This document shows positions 1 through 11,021 of a stretch of 64,000 nt of DNA, piece after piece; position 1 is the first letter of the stretch, and each line of letters begins with the position of its first letter. Below the pieces are notes generated by a model. That model was not told where the DNA came from and ran no database searches. It saw only the letters and a program-made list of their open reading frames with translations. Source of the stretch: Ancylostoma caninum (taxonomy: Eukaryota > Nematoda > Chromadorea > Rhabditida > Ancylostomatidae); contig JBAJFG010000012.1 in assembly GCA_037903475.1 (NCBI GenBank), positions 434,001 through 498,000 on the forward strand, read 5' to 3'. The position numbers and the translations under genes were made by a program.

Positions 1-1836
1 ACAGCGACACCATCCAGGCGTTTCGATGCACCAATCATACAACAGTGGCACCGCCCCTCTTCCTCTTACGATGCATCACAACCAGGGAACCATATAAAAC
101 AGAGATAGAACACATAATGATCTATCTCTAAACCCGTCCACAAGCCCAACACTGACATATGTTCTCCTTAATATTGAAGTTAAGCACACTCGTTGTATCG
201 CTCATTGTATTATTGTGCAATATTCATCTCTGTGTTTATTTCTTAATTTACTGCACAATTCAAGAAGTTACTAGTCTGCCGCGTCAATCACATGTGATTG
301 ACTCTATCTCTCACGATAAGGTACTGTACAATTACAGTACCCTTGCGAGGCAGAATAGGCTTCACTTCTCATATGCAACAACAATACTTCACAGGTCATT
401 TTGTACATACATATCAGCACCAACATCTCAGTGTAAATCTGATGTGATCCTTGTAACTCTAGTCAAATCACAAATACGAAGTCATGACCAAATGCACCAA
501 TGAAAGACCATGTGTATTGCTATTAGTGTCATCTTGTGATGAATTTTGGTTGTTTTGTGTTACAAACTTTTCTTAGTTGCAATTTTCTTGTTCTATACAG
601 AGATGGATGAATAAATCTTTATAAATAAAAACCATAACGTAACAATAATATAGTAATAATTAGTAAGATTACTAGTTTCCTGAGCAACAAGATTTCCTGT
701 TCAAATTCTGTCTGATAGGGTGTAGGGTAAAGTGGGCGTGCGCCGCTGTTCCGATAGTGCGTTCGGTACGCGACAACAGCAGAGTATTTGTGCATAGATC
801 GTGCGGACATCCCCCGCGCTAAACACAGGGCACTTTAGAACTGTCATTACGATGCGTCGTAATGACAATTCTCAAGTGCCCTGTGTCTAATGACACGCGT
901 TGCCACTGTAGCACACTTTTGGATTACGGTAATTTCTCCGAGTCGCAATCACACAATTTCTGCTTTTCTCTAATTTCTCCCAAATCATTGTCCCTGGTGG
1001 AGCCTATTACAGAGGAGGGTTATTTCGGATGCTGGTCAGGAATTCTCATTCCTTTTGTACGACATCGCCATTCTTATGTTTACGTCTACACAGTAAATAG
1101 GTGTACACCTAGGTGGGTGATATTGCAAAAAAATGAAGTTATGGTACAAAAGTATTTCATAAAAATTCTGCCTCACACTTTAGAGTACCGAATGTAGAGT
1201 GGTGCCCGATATTCGTGCTCAGCACCTCAAAAAATCACCCTCATATGCAAAGTATCAGAAGATCCTGTGACATGGCCTATCTACACTATACCTACCGTAA
1301 TCACATAGAAGTGCGGCTCCAGTACGAATTGAATAAGATAATCATGTTCAGCGCTTTAAACAACCTTCCTATAAGAAATTCTAGTCAAATGAACTCACTA
1401 AACTTTTTGAGTGTACGAAAGTGGAATAGTGCCCAGCGTTATCAGATGAAATAGGAACTTCACCAAAATCGAGGACGGCCATTTCCAACACAGCAAGTTT
1501 CGCATAAATATGTGAACGCCTCACAAATATTATCCGGATAAACAACGAGACAACACCTAACAAGTTGACAAGGTTGAAACAAGCAGTCGAGTTCCGCATA
1601 AACACAGATAAAAATGAACTAATCCAATCTATCCTAATAAAAACTAGACAAGAAAATATAGGCACAATTACAACAGTGAAACAAACACGAGCGAAAGCAT
1701 TCGCTGAGCTCGTTAGTCTACGGCGATAGTGCCTGAGACCTACAGAAGCTTCTGAACTCCCTTTCGTTGTCGATCTGACTTAGGATTACCCCTCTTTTCC
1801 ATTGAGCAATTCCTACAGAATATCCTCTTCATGGAA
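1..1836. other. Non-coding flank downstream of the TMEM70-like gene
   Basis: I see no exon here that I can support. Several ORFs of 60-115 codons occur on both strands but show no domain, no paired splice sites and no recognisable family. The one clear structure is a near-perfect hairpin at 823-886, annotated separately. Confidence 0.4.
823..886. repeat. 64-bp near-perfect hairpin
   Basis: The arms ACACAGGGCACTT...CATTACGA and their reverse complement meet around a four-base loop at about position 854, with only two or three mismatches. This is the size and shape of a small foldback MITE. No protein-coding sense is apparent. Confidence 0.75.
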
Positions 1837-4800
1837 CTAGTCGTGATTTGCAGGAATCTTGATGTTCTTCGTCATTTCATCGAACGCAAGCTTATCGATG
1901 TAAGCATTCCGATCCAGAGAGATTAGTAAGGGTTTATTGTGAACGAACGCTGTCGCCAATGGAATCCACACCTGAAAGAGCTCTCAATAGGAAATCTTCA
2001 ATGGTGTTCAATCCAGTTCTTTAGTTAAGCACAATGTTACGTTGAATAAAGCGTGGCAAAGACTACATATTTCCGTGTGTGGGGCGCTGTACTAGGATGG
2101 CAACTGGTATAAAATGCCTGCTATTGGCTATTCGCACCATTCTAGATGTCCATCCTCTTCTACTACGGAATGTGAAGATCTACCATAGGCCATTCTGGCA
2201 TAATCCTCCAGGAGCATAATCCTCCAGGAGCATAATCTCTCCGGCTAACGACTCTTAGGCTTCTTTTGAGCTCGCTTCGCTCGCCACGCGTTCGAGTGAT
2301 ACGTTCTCCACTAATGAACGCCGCAGCACTACTCTTGAAGCAGGACCTGTCCAGTGACACCTCCCCCGCTACTGGACACCAGCGCATCTCTTCCATGGCT
2401 ATAGTCCGTTTCCCATAATTTCCGTTCTGTCCGTGCCGGCGCACCACTCATCCGTGCCACTCCTCGTCCGTCTGGCTCATCCTTTTCCTCCTAACGGCAT
2501 CGTACCCGCCTCTTCCTTCTATATACTTTTGAAATCATAGGCCCATCTTATCCATTCCATCAGTGATGATGGTCATCGATAGAACTTAACATGTCTGAAC
2601 ATGAAAAACTAAAGCGGAACCGAAATCCTTTTAAATCAAGGTAAAAATTAAAATTTGCAATCTTTTCGTACATAGCTCGATGTGTTGAACACGATGGTGT
2701 GGGTAGTTTTTGACAACAATGTCTGGTTCTTTTCCGCACATAGAATGTCAATTAATTTTAACTACAATGTGTTCAGAAGTAAATAAGAAAATATTGATGC
2801 CAGAACAAATATGAGCTGCGGTGCTCGTGGAAAAACAACTTCCCAGCTTCCACTTAATGAAAAAAAAGGTTGAAAATAAAGCAAAATATGCTGTTTGTTC
2901 CGAATAGGTGTTGACTGAATTGCATCGAAGGAAGTAACGGGAACTAACGGAAGAATGTGCTCAATCCTTGTATTACTACTACAACAGATATAAAAATACC
3001 CACCTTATTCATCTCTGGAGCGACCTGCGCGTCAACCACTTCACTTGCCTTGAACTGTCGTGCCATCTTCTTCAGAAAGAAGTTGTAGTGAACAGAAGTG
3101 AACGTCTACGAGAAAAAAAACGGGATTATTCATACAGATTTTCGGCAACAGTACTCCTACTCACAGATTTTCCGCAGTAATACTGCTACCGAATGAATTT
3201 TCTGTTTCTAGATAATGTGAATATAACAAAACTAAATTCGTCTACGGTACTATTTATTCTGGGCACTCATTCATCACTGAAAAAGGTAGACGGACAATCC
3301 TGCATTCACCCTCCCAAACAGGCGGCTTATTAACCAACTAATTGTATCCTCAAAATTCTACCTTCGGCACACATATAAAAGAGGTGCACGCTTAGAGGTT
3401 GATCATTGAGAAGATTACTGGATAATTGGAATCGACACTACTTCCCAAAAAATAAAAGTTTTCCGCCTACCTATATACAGCCTACCTATGCAACCTCAGA
3501 ACTCTTAACTGTCCCACCAGAAACTAGTAAAAAAAGAAAATTTACATGACAAACACGACTTTACACAAATTTAGCATGCTAAAGCCTCTATCCTGCCACG
3601 TTCGATGACTAACAACCTAGCAATTTCCTATAGGAAAACCACAACGAGCATACGAGTGCAGCGATGATAAGCGAATCTCAGATTTGTGCTCAACACATGA
3701 TCCCTATGCATTTAATCTGCAGTCTCTCTCGAAAATCCTCGCCTCACACTGTACCACTCGGCTGCTGAGCCGCGCCCGCATCACCTATGCATTATCCTAC
3801 GACATGACAGTCTGGCGGTACACCTGATCCGACCGCACCCAGGGCACTGCGCATCAAAGTCTTTTATATTTTTGCGGTCGTACATGTTTGAAACTGTCCC
3901 TATTCTATTGGAAAGGAAGTAGAACCCATCTAAAGGATGTTTTCCTCAAAATCTGCTGCTTTTGCGTTAGGATGCAAAATTCCATTGCGTGTGAGATCAA
4001 CTGAACAATCAGGCAGGTGTAGGCGAAGAGCTTTCCATTGGCATTTAGTATTTAAGCTACAATGAAACTGCAACGGATCAAACTCTTCATCATGCTTCGA
4101 CTAAACGGTGCTGAAACATTCATATCAAAACGCATTCCCTTCCTTCCTAATGACCTGCTGAGAATGCTTCTTTCGTACGAAACGTAGATGGTTTTGCTCA
4201 AAACATGTGAGTATTGGTATCCTGGTATGCTAATACATATAAACTTTACCTCGGACAACAACTGCTCGTGCATTGAAAAAATCAGGAAAAACATGTGTGT
4301 TCTGGAACTTTAACAAAAAGGCGGAGATATGGCAAAATACTCATGGGTGAAATTAAAAATACAAACCAATCCTTGGGCAAGAGAGCTGTTAAGAATGGAA
4401 GAAAAAGGGTCATTCGAGGCCTATTGGACATCTTTAGTTCGTTTAGAAATACAGTGTTGCAGTACCCCACTAGTTTTCGTTGCATTTGAACAATTTCCCA
4501 GTAATCTTTTCCTTTTTTACCAAAATATTGCAATGGCCTCGCACTTACAGTATATTATCATAATTTTCTTATGCTACATCTGAATGCAGAAGTCAAAATC
4601 GATTGTTTGAGAGGAGTTACTTTAAATGACTTTAATGCGCAGGGCCCTGGGTACGGTCGGATCAGGTGTCCCTACCGGACTGTCATTAAGTTCCTGTTTA
4701 TCCTACGTGATACGGCGTGGTTCAGCAGACGGGTGCTGTGACGTGAGGTAAGGATTTTTGAGAGAGACACCTTCTGTATGCTTCAATATATATGGCATTC

Positions 4801-7800
4801 CCCACTGTCAATCACCTGTTGCAAGCGGTTCACACATATAAGAAACTCCAAATGTACGCAGACAAGGGTCGGGACCGCGGCGCGGCTCTCTTGGGCAGAG
4901 ACACAGGCGCTCAGCATGCAGAGCGCCCATGTCCTGCCCGAGAAAGCCGCGCCGCGGTCTCGACCCTTGTCTGCGTACATTTGGAGTTCCCTGTACGTCT
5001 GTATCATTTTACCTGCGTATATGCAAGTGATAACTGATGATTTTACATGCGTTTTTTTTTCGATGTAACCTCCTAAAACTGGGATCAACAGTAGATCACA
5101 GCAGCAGATCTACGGTAACTAACTTTAGGAAGGGAAAAAATTGAAGGTTGCTCATATCTATTACGCACTGACCTTGGTGTCGTGGTTATAATAAATGTTG
5201 ACGGGAAAACGCTTCACCAAGAAGTGCAGCAGCAATGGCGTAAACGAAAGCAATAGCAGGAATGTGTTGGCAACTGAAAAAAAATTTCTTTATTCGTAGA
5301 CAAACCAAACACGCCCCAAAATCCGTGGGCATCTGGCCAAAATTTAAACATGGACGTATTCGGTGTTTCGAAATATGTGAAATTATGACATTGAATTACA
5401 TATGACTGACATAAATTAGTTATAAGAACATCAGTGGAAGAATTGATTATGAGAACGCCAATGGGCTTTAACAGTATATGGTTTATAAAATACCAGTCTG
5501 GCCGTCCGGCTGACGCCGGACTTCCAGACTTTTCCTAATGCTCGCTTCGCTCGCATGGCTTCATCCCTTCTTCATTCAAATAAAGTCACAGCTATTCCAC
5601 ATTTTTTGCTATAATGTGTCCCACACCCTTTCCATTGCTTTTTCTCATGTAAAAATGCACTTATCAAAGAGGATTAACCTTCTCGAAGCAATTTTATCAT
5701 TTGCTCAACTGAAATAGCTTTTTGTAACTATATATAACCGGTTCAACCTGGATTGACCGCAGAAAATGGTCTATCATTCTTTGTTTGTTATAACTGGTCA
5801 AGTGATAAGAGTCAGTTAGAACATATAAAAGTGGAGGGTGCGGTGTGTTCATAAACAAATGAGAAGAGAAGAACGCGGGGGAGGACGTAAGGAGGGAGGA
5901 TTCACACGGATTGCATACCAATCCGCGCAGTGGTCTGACATCTAGTTTTTTTTACGATTGATGTTAGACGCCATCGAATCGATTTAACAAATATGGACCT
6001 AACTCATGGCATTTCCCTGAGCAGTGGACACCGGCGCACCCCTCCTGCATAGCTATATTTTCAGGAGCTCCTCCACTTTTGAGCGCAGGCGCACCCTTAT
6101 CACAACAGTGGACCCGTCTCCCCACTTTGGGCGCCGCCGCACCCTTATCACAGCAGTGGACCCGTCTCCCCCACTTTGGGCGCCGGCGCACCCTTATCAC
6201 AGCTGTGGACCCGTCTCCCCTCACTTTGGGCGCCGGCGCACCCTTATCACAGCAGTGGACCCGTCTCCCCCACTTTGGGCGCCGGCGCACCCTTATCACA
6301 GCAATGGACCCGTCTCCCCCACTTTGGGCGCCGGCGCACCCTTATCACAGCCGTGGACCCGTCTCATCTCACTTTGGGCGCCGGCGCACCCTTATCACAG
6401 CAGTGGACCCGTCTCCCCCCACTTTGGGCGCCGGCGCACCCTTATCACAGCAGTGGACCCGTATCCCCCCACTTTGGGCGCCGGTGGACCCTTATCACAG
6501 CAGTGGACCCGTCTCCCCCCACTTTGGGCGCCGGCGCACCCTTATCACAGCCGTGGACCCGTCTCTCCCCACTTTGGGCGCCGGCGCACCCTTATCACAG
6601 CAGTGGACCCGTCTCCCCCCCCCACATTGGGCGCCGGCGCACCCTTATCACAGCCGTGGACCCGTCTCTCCCCACTTTGGGCGCCGGCGCACCCTTATCA
6701 CAGCAGTGGACCCGTCTCCCCCCCCACTTTGGGCGCCGGCGCACCCTTATCACAGCAGTGGACCCGTCTCCCCCCACTTTGGGCGCCGGCGCACCCTTAT
6801 CACAGCAGTGGACCCGTCTCCCCCCGCTTTGGGGCCCCCGCGCACCCTTATCACAGCAGTGGACCCAGTCTCCCCCCACTTTGGGCCCCGGCGCACCCTT
6901 ATCACAGCAGTGGACCCGTATCCCCCCACTTTGGGCGCCGGTGGACCCTTATCACAGCAGTGGACCCGTCTCATCTCACTTTGGGCGCCGGCGCACCCTT
7001 ATCACAGCAGTGGACCCGTCTCCCCCCACTTTGGGCGCCGGCGCACCCTTATCACAGCAGTGGACCCGTCTCCCCCCACTTTGGGCGCCGGCGCACCCTT
7101 ATCACAGCAGTGGACCCGTCTCCCCCCACTTTGGGCGCCGGTGTACTCTTATCACAGCAGTGGACCCGTCTCCCCCCACTTTGGGCGCCGGTGTACTCTT
7201 ATCACAGCAGTGGACCCGTCTCCCTCCACTTTGGGTGCCGACGCACCCTCATCACAGCAGTGGACCCGTCTTCCCCCACTTTGGGCGCCATCGCACCCTT
7301 ATCACAGCAGTGGACCCGTCTCCCCCCACTTTGGGCGCTGTCGCACCCTTATCACAGCAGTGGACCTGTCTCCCCCCACTTTGGGCGCCGGTGTACTCTT
7401 ATCACAGCAGTGGACCCGTCTCCCCCCACTTTGGGCGCCGGCGCACCCTTATCACAGCAGTGGACCCGTCTCCCTCCACTTTGGGCGCCGGCGCACCCTT
7501 ATCACAGCAGTGGACCCGTCTCCCCCCACTTTGGGCGCCGGCGCACCCTTATCACACCGTTGGACCCGACTCCAGGCGTTTCCCCCATATTTGGACGCCG
7601 GCGCACCCTTATCACACCGTTGGACCCGACTCCAGGCGTTTCCCCCATATTTGGACGCCGGCGCACCCTTATCACACCGTTGGACCCGACTCCAGGCGTT
7701 TCCCCACTTTTGGACGCCGGCGCACCCTTACCATACCGTTGGACCCGACTCCAGGCGTTTCCCCACTTTTAGACGCCGGCGCACCCCTTCCCTACCGTTG

Positions 7801-9807
7801 GACCCGACTCCAGGCGTTTCCCCACTTTCGACGCCGGTGCACCCTATGACACCGTTGGACCCGACTCCAGGCGTTTCCCCACTTTTCGGACGCCGGCGCA
7901 CCCTTATCACGCGTTGGACCCAACTCCAGGCGTTTCCCCACTTTTCGACGCCGGTGCACCCTTATCACACCGTTGGACCCGACTCCAGGCGTTTCCCCAC
8001 TTTCGACGCCGGTGCACCCTTATCACAGCGTTGGACCCGTATCCCCCCACTTTGGGCGCCGGTGGACCCTTATCACAGCAGTGGGCCCCGTCTCCCCCAC
8101 TTTGGGCGCCGGCGCACCCTTATCACAGCCGTGGACCCGTCTCCCCCACTTTGGGCGCCGGCGCACCCTTATCACAGCAGTGGACCCGTCTCCCCCACTT
8201 TGGGGCCGGCGACCCTTATCACAGCGTGGACCCGTCTCCCCCACTTTGGGCGCCGGTGCACCCTTATCACAGCCGTGGACCCGTCTCCCCCCACTTTGGG
8301 CGCCGGCGCACCCTTATCACAGCCGTGGACCCGTCTCCCCCACTTTGGGCGCCGGCGCACCCTTATCACAGCAGTGGACCCGTCTCCCCCACTTTGGGCG
8401 CCGGCGCACCCTTATCACACCGTGGACCCGACTCCAGGTGTTTCCCCACTTTGGACGCCGGCGCACCCTTATCACACCGTTGGACCCGACTCCAGGCGTT
8501 TCCCCACTTTTGGACGCCGGCGCACCCTTATCACACCGTTGGACCCGACTCCAGGCGTTTCCCCACTTTTGGACGCCGGCGCACCCTTATCACACCGTTG
8601 GATCCCCGACTCCAGGCGTTTCCCCACATTTGGACGCCGGCGCACCCTTATCACACCGTTGGACCCGACTCCAGGCGTTTCCCCATATTTGGACGCCGGC
8701 GCACCCTTATCACACCGTTGGACCCGACTCCAGGCGTTTCCCCACTTTTGGACGCCGGCGCACCCTTACCACACCGTTGGACCCGACTCCAGGCGTTTCC
8801 CCACTTTTGGACGCCGGCGCACCCTTACCACGCCGTTGGACCCGACTCCAGGCGTTTCCCCACTTTTGGACGCCGGCGCACCCTTACCACACCGTTGGAC
8901 CCGACTCCAGGCGTTTCCCCACTTTTGGACGCCGGCGCACTCCTATAGCAACAGTGGACCCAGTGTGGAACATTTTCTTCACTCTAGGCCACGCCCTCGA
9001 ATTTCGTTTCACACACACTGACACACACACGTGACAGACAGACTAAGCCCGTTATTATAAGTCATGAAAGCATAGGGAAATTTAAAATATTAACACACAA
9101 GGAACAACACAAGATATTCATACCTATGGTGAACATCATCATTGTAGGCCTTTCAGCTGCTGCTTCCCATAAGTAAGATGACAATACGGGCACCATGACC
9201 ACACCCGCTATTGAAGAAGACAGCGAAAGGACCTAAAACTACAGAAAAATGACGCATAAATTGTATGCAGCCAAACGACTTTGATCGAATTGAAACGGAT
9301 ACAGAGCACGCTGAGTTTCTGAGTGAATTCTTCTTAATGGGAGGGGCTAACTCATGACAAATACATACCTTAGTAACAAAAACTATTCTGGCTACCGAAT
9401 CGTGCGGTGTTTTTGGAGAACCAGGAGGCATTGTTTCTTTGCAAAAGAGGATAGAGTGACCAAGCTGGTCACGTTTCAAACTTGACAAGGGAACAAGCTG
9501 CGGTTGCGCTTGAAGCCTACCTGCAAGTAAGAATATAAAGGTAGGATAAAATAGAACCTAGGCTTTACTGAAATTCAGCCTCGCTGCACATCATTGAACA
9601 GAATGCAATATATCTCAAGAACTTCTGCTTAGATCTAATGATGAAAGAACTGATGACATCAGACTAACATCTGCTTCAAATAGTTTTCCGTACTCCTCCA
9701 TGTTTCATAACTTGCAAAAGTTAAAAAATGGCCATACCTGTTTGACTGTATCGACAACGAACCACATTTTTAGGTAACCGAAGAAACAACAGCCTCTGTG
9801 CTAACAT
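1837..9807 (-). CDS. TMEM70: TMEM70-family mitochondrial membrane protein, six exons
   Basis: Exons (minus strand): 9807-9738, 9520-9369, 9232-9124, 5273-5173, 3105-3004, 1971-1837. Every junction has GT..AG and the phases agree, giving 222 residues (human TMEM70 is about 260). Residues 1-20 (MLAQRLLFLR...) are basic and hydrophobic with no acids, as in a mitochondrial targeting peptide. Two membrane segments follow: LSLSSSIAGVVMVPVLSSYL (about 76-95) and NTFLLLLSFTPLLLHFLV (about 113-130). The SFTPLLLHF motif, the following Y-rich stretch TFTSVHYNFFLKK and the VWIP..HNKPLL C-terminal motif match my recollection of TMEM70 (TMEM70/186/223 family). The family works in the inner membrane in ATP synthase c-ring assembly and complex I biogenesis. 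The start ATG lies 11 bp after TTGTTCCAG, a plausible trans-splice acceptor. Intron 3 (5274-9123) is almost wholly a minisatellite element; introns 4 and 5 also hold repeats. Assignment from memory, without alignment. Confidence 0.9.
2190..2757 (+). repeat. Dispersed repeat family A, copy 1
   Basis: This stretch lies in the last intron of the TMEM70-like gene and matches 55600-55837 plus 57132-57370 in the same order and orientation. Shared landmarks are GGCGCATCTCTTCCAT, ATCCGTGCCA(C/T)TCCTCGTCC, TCTGGCTCATCCT, then after a spacer GAACA(C/T)GATGGT and TGCCAATCAAT-like ends. Copy 1 is uninterrupted, so it gives the pre-insertion state of copy 2. No coding sense is visible. Confidence 0.7.
3722..4768. 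mobile_element. 1.05-kb foldback transposon with ~145-bp terminal inverted repeats
   Basis: The left end starts GTCTCTCTCGAAAATCC and the right end is its inverted copy, ending GGATTTTTGAGAGAGAC. Similarity runs about 145 bp inward on both sides and includes CACCTGATCCGACCG. The interior (3870-4625) has short overlapping ORFs on both strands and no recognised transposase. It sits in intron 4 of the TMEM70-like gene. A third copy of the ends only, folded on itself, is at 10313-10446. Family unknown; the target duplication is not clear. Confidence 0.75.
4840..5000. repeat. Long hairpin foldback with GC-rich arms
   Basis: The sequence around CAAATGTACGCAGACAAGGG (about 4849) recurs inverted at about 4964-4986, with GC-rich inner arms containing CGGCGCGG and GGCAGAGAC/CTGCCCGAG. 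Arms are about 60 bp around a short spacer. It lies in intron 4 of the TMEM70-like gene. The overlapping ORFs on both strands here are a consequence of the palindrome. Confidence 0.7.
5485..9066 (+). mobile_element. Minisatellite-bearing element, copy 1
   Basis: The element begins with a hairpin head (GTCTGGCCGTCCGGCT...GCCGGACTTCCAGAC) at about 5496-5531. A promoter-like block follows with TCAAGTGATAAG (about 5798) and ATATAAAA (about 5822), then a tandem array, then a unique tail containing GTGACAGACAGACTAAGCC and ending GTTATTATAAGTCATGA at 9066. The same head, promoter block and tail flank the second array at 26166-29532, which shows that the array is part of a dispersed unit. It lies inside intron 3 of the TMEM70-like gene. 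Whether it is a transposon or a transcribed non-coding family is not shown by the sequence. Confidence 0.7.
6078..8945 (+). repeat. GC-rich minisatellite array 1, two interleaved unit types
   Basis: About 55 tandem units share the core CGCCGGCGCACCCTTATCAC. Type A (about 49-50 bp) continues AGCAGTGGACCCGTCTCCCC; type B (about 59 bp) continues ACCGTTGGACCCGACTCC and adds AGGCGTTTCCCC. The order is A (6078-7550), B (7550-8030), A (8030-8420), B (8420-8945). Because 50 and 59 are not multiples of three and the units lack stops, long ORFs appear in all plus-strand frames, the longest 980 codons. These are by-products of the repeat and not genes. Confidence 0.95.
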
Positions 9808-10139
9808 CCCAACCTAACCTGGAACAAGAACTTCGCCCAAAAGTCCAATAATACAACATCGTAAGCCTCTCAGCACATGAAACAACCTGATCAGTAGATA
9901 CATAGACTAGGTAGAAAGACTTGCAATACTGCTGAGTTCAACTCATACAAAGTTATACGTATGAGTTCGATACCCGTGCATCCACATAATGAAGGATAGC
10001 CCCAAGGCAACACTTACGCAGTCTATACGCACCCGACCCACACGCGTTTGTGACTGCACTGCGGCCGCATGGCATTTCCATACCGTTTTCATGGCATGCC
10101 GCACTTGAGGAAAATAACTTGAGATAAATAACTTGAAAA

Positions 10140-10230
10140 AATGACTTGAGGAAAATACTCCGCAAATGAGTGTGTGCGTCTGACGCGCGTATTACGCACA
10201 TAGCTACTACAAATTGCCTTTATGTGGTCA
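10140..10230 (+). repeat. GCGTGCGTC-type palindromic repeat, copy 1
   Basis: The core TGTGCGTCTGACGCGCG, followed by ACGCACA and then an AAATTGCC-like 3' flank, is shared with copies at 22400, 29600 and 44390. The motif pairs with its own inverted half. Confidence 0.6.
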
Positions 10231-10312
10231 GTTCCATTTGGGAAAATACATTTTCGGAGGGACGACGAAGGAAAGGCGTGGAAAGATGGGGCCACGCTTA
10301 CAACAAACTACA

Positions 10313-10446
10313 GTCTTTCTCAAAAACTTGCCTCACGCTGAACCGCCGTCCGCTTAGCCACGTCGCACCACGTATGATAATGCATAGGTGATGCGGCGCG
10401 GCTTAGCAGATGGGCGGTGAAGCGTGAGCCAAGTATTTCTGAGAAG
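10313..10446. repeat. Solo folded ends of the 3722-4768 element family
   Basis: Starts GTCTTTCTCAAAAACTTGCC and runs into an inverted copy ending AAGTATTTCTGAGAA. Both arms resemble the terminal repeats of the element at 3722-4768, but the interior is missing, so it is a minimal palindromic derivative. Confidence 0.65.
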
Positions 10447-11021
10447 TACTGTATGCATATCAGTCTTTGAAATGCTACGAAGAAGCAGGAAGAATGCCGT
10501 TTTCACACTGGTCCATGGAACTGTTTATAATAGATACGCACGTCGGCCGTAGCACTTGTCAAAAAGATAGATGGATTGCATGTGCGATTCCATGTTGTCG
10601 CGGAGGGACCTACACCCGTCGCCCCCTCACTTGGGGCATGCTCTCTCCGTATCTATCTCTCAGATCCCACCGCGTTTATACAGTCGCAGAGTCCGTTTGA
10701 GAAGGACCGTAGGCACATATACATATACCCATTCATGAATGACTTTCATTGAGGACCGGTCAGCGCGGCATGATCACAGTGAACGGACACCGCACAGCCG
10801 GACCGCGATCGGGCACACTCTCCATCATTTAAACCAACAGACGCATCAAAACAAATCTGAACTGTCCTCATCCCGATCGTCACAGCTTCCTAGGACTTTG
10901 TAATAACAATCGGCTGTTCATTATAGGAAAAAGAGACTGCGTATTCGAACTCGAATCCACTCTTTCCTTCACGAACTACAAGAATACTCAAGAGAAACTA
11001 AGATCAAGTCAGTGCCCCACC

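Larger units (their letters stand above)
9808..11021. other. Intergenic region between the TMEM70-like and RING genes
   Basis: Both neighbours are on the minus strand, so this holds the promoter side of the TMEM70-like gene and the 3' side of the RING gene. I find a copy of the GCGTGCGTC palindrome family (about 10140-10230) and the folded ends of the 3722-4768 element family (10313-10446). No further exon is supported. Confidence 0.45.

Noticed and set aside
826..885. Hairpin as a rho-independent terminator
   Set aside because: Nothing else in the window is bacterial and there is no adjacent gene end; it is a small foldback repeat.
4783..5088. Overlapping 96-101-codon ORFs on both strands
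   Set aside because: They mirror each other because the DNA is a long hairpin.
6079..9021. 980-codon plus-strand ORF rich in Pro, His and Arg
   Set aside because: It is a tandem repeat with units not divisible by three and no stops in any frame; equivalent ORFs exist in the other plus frames and the region is an intron of a minus-strand gene.
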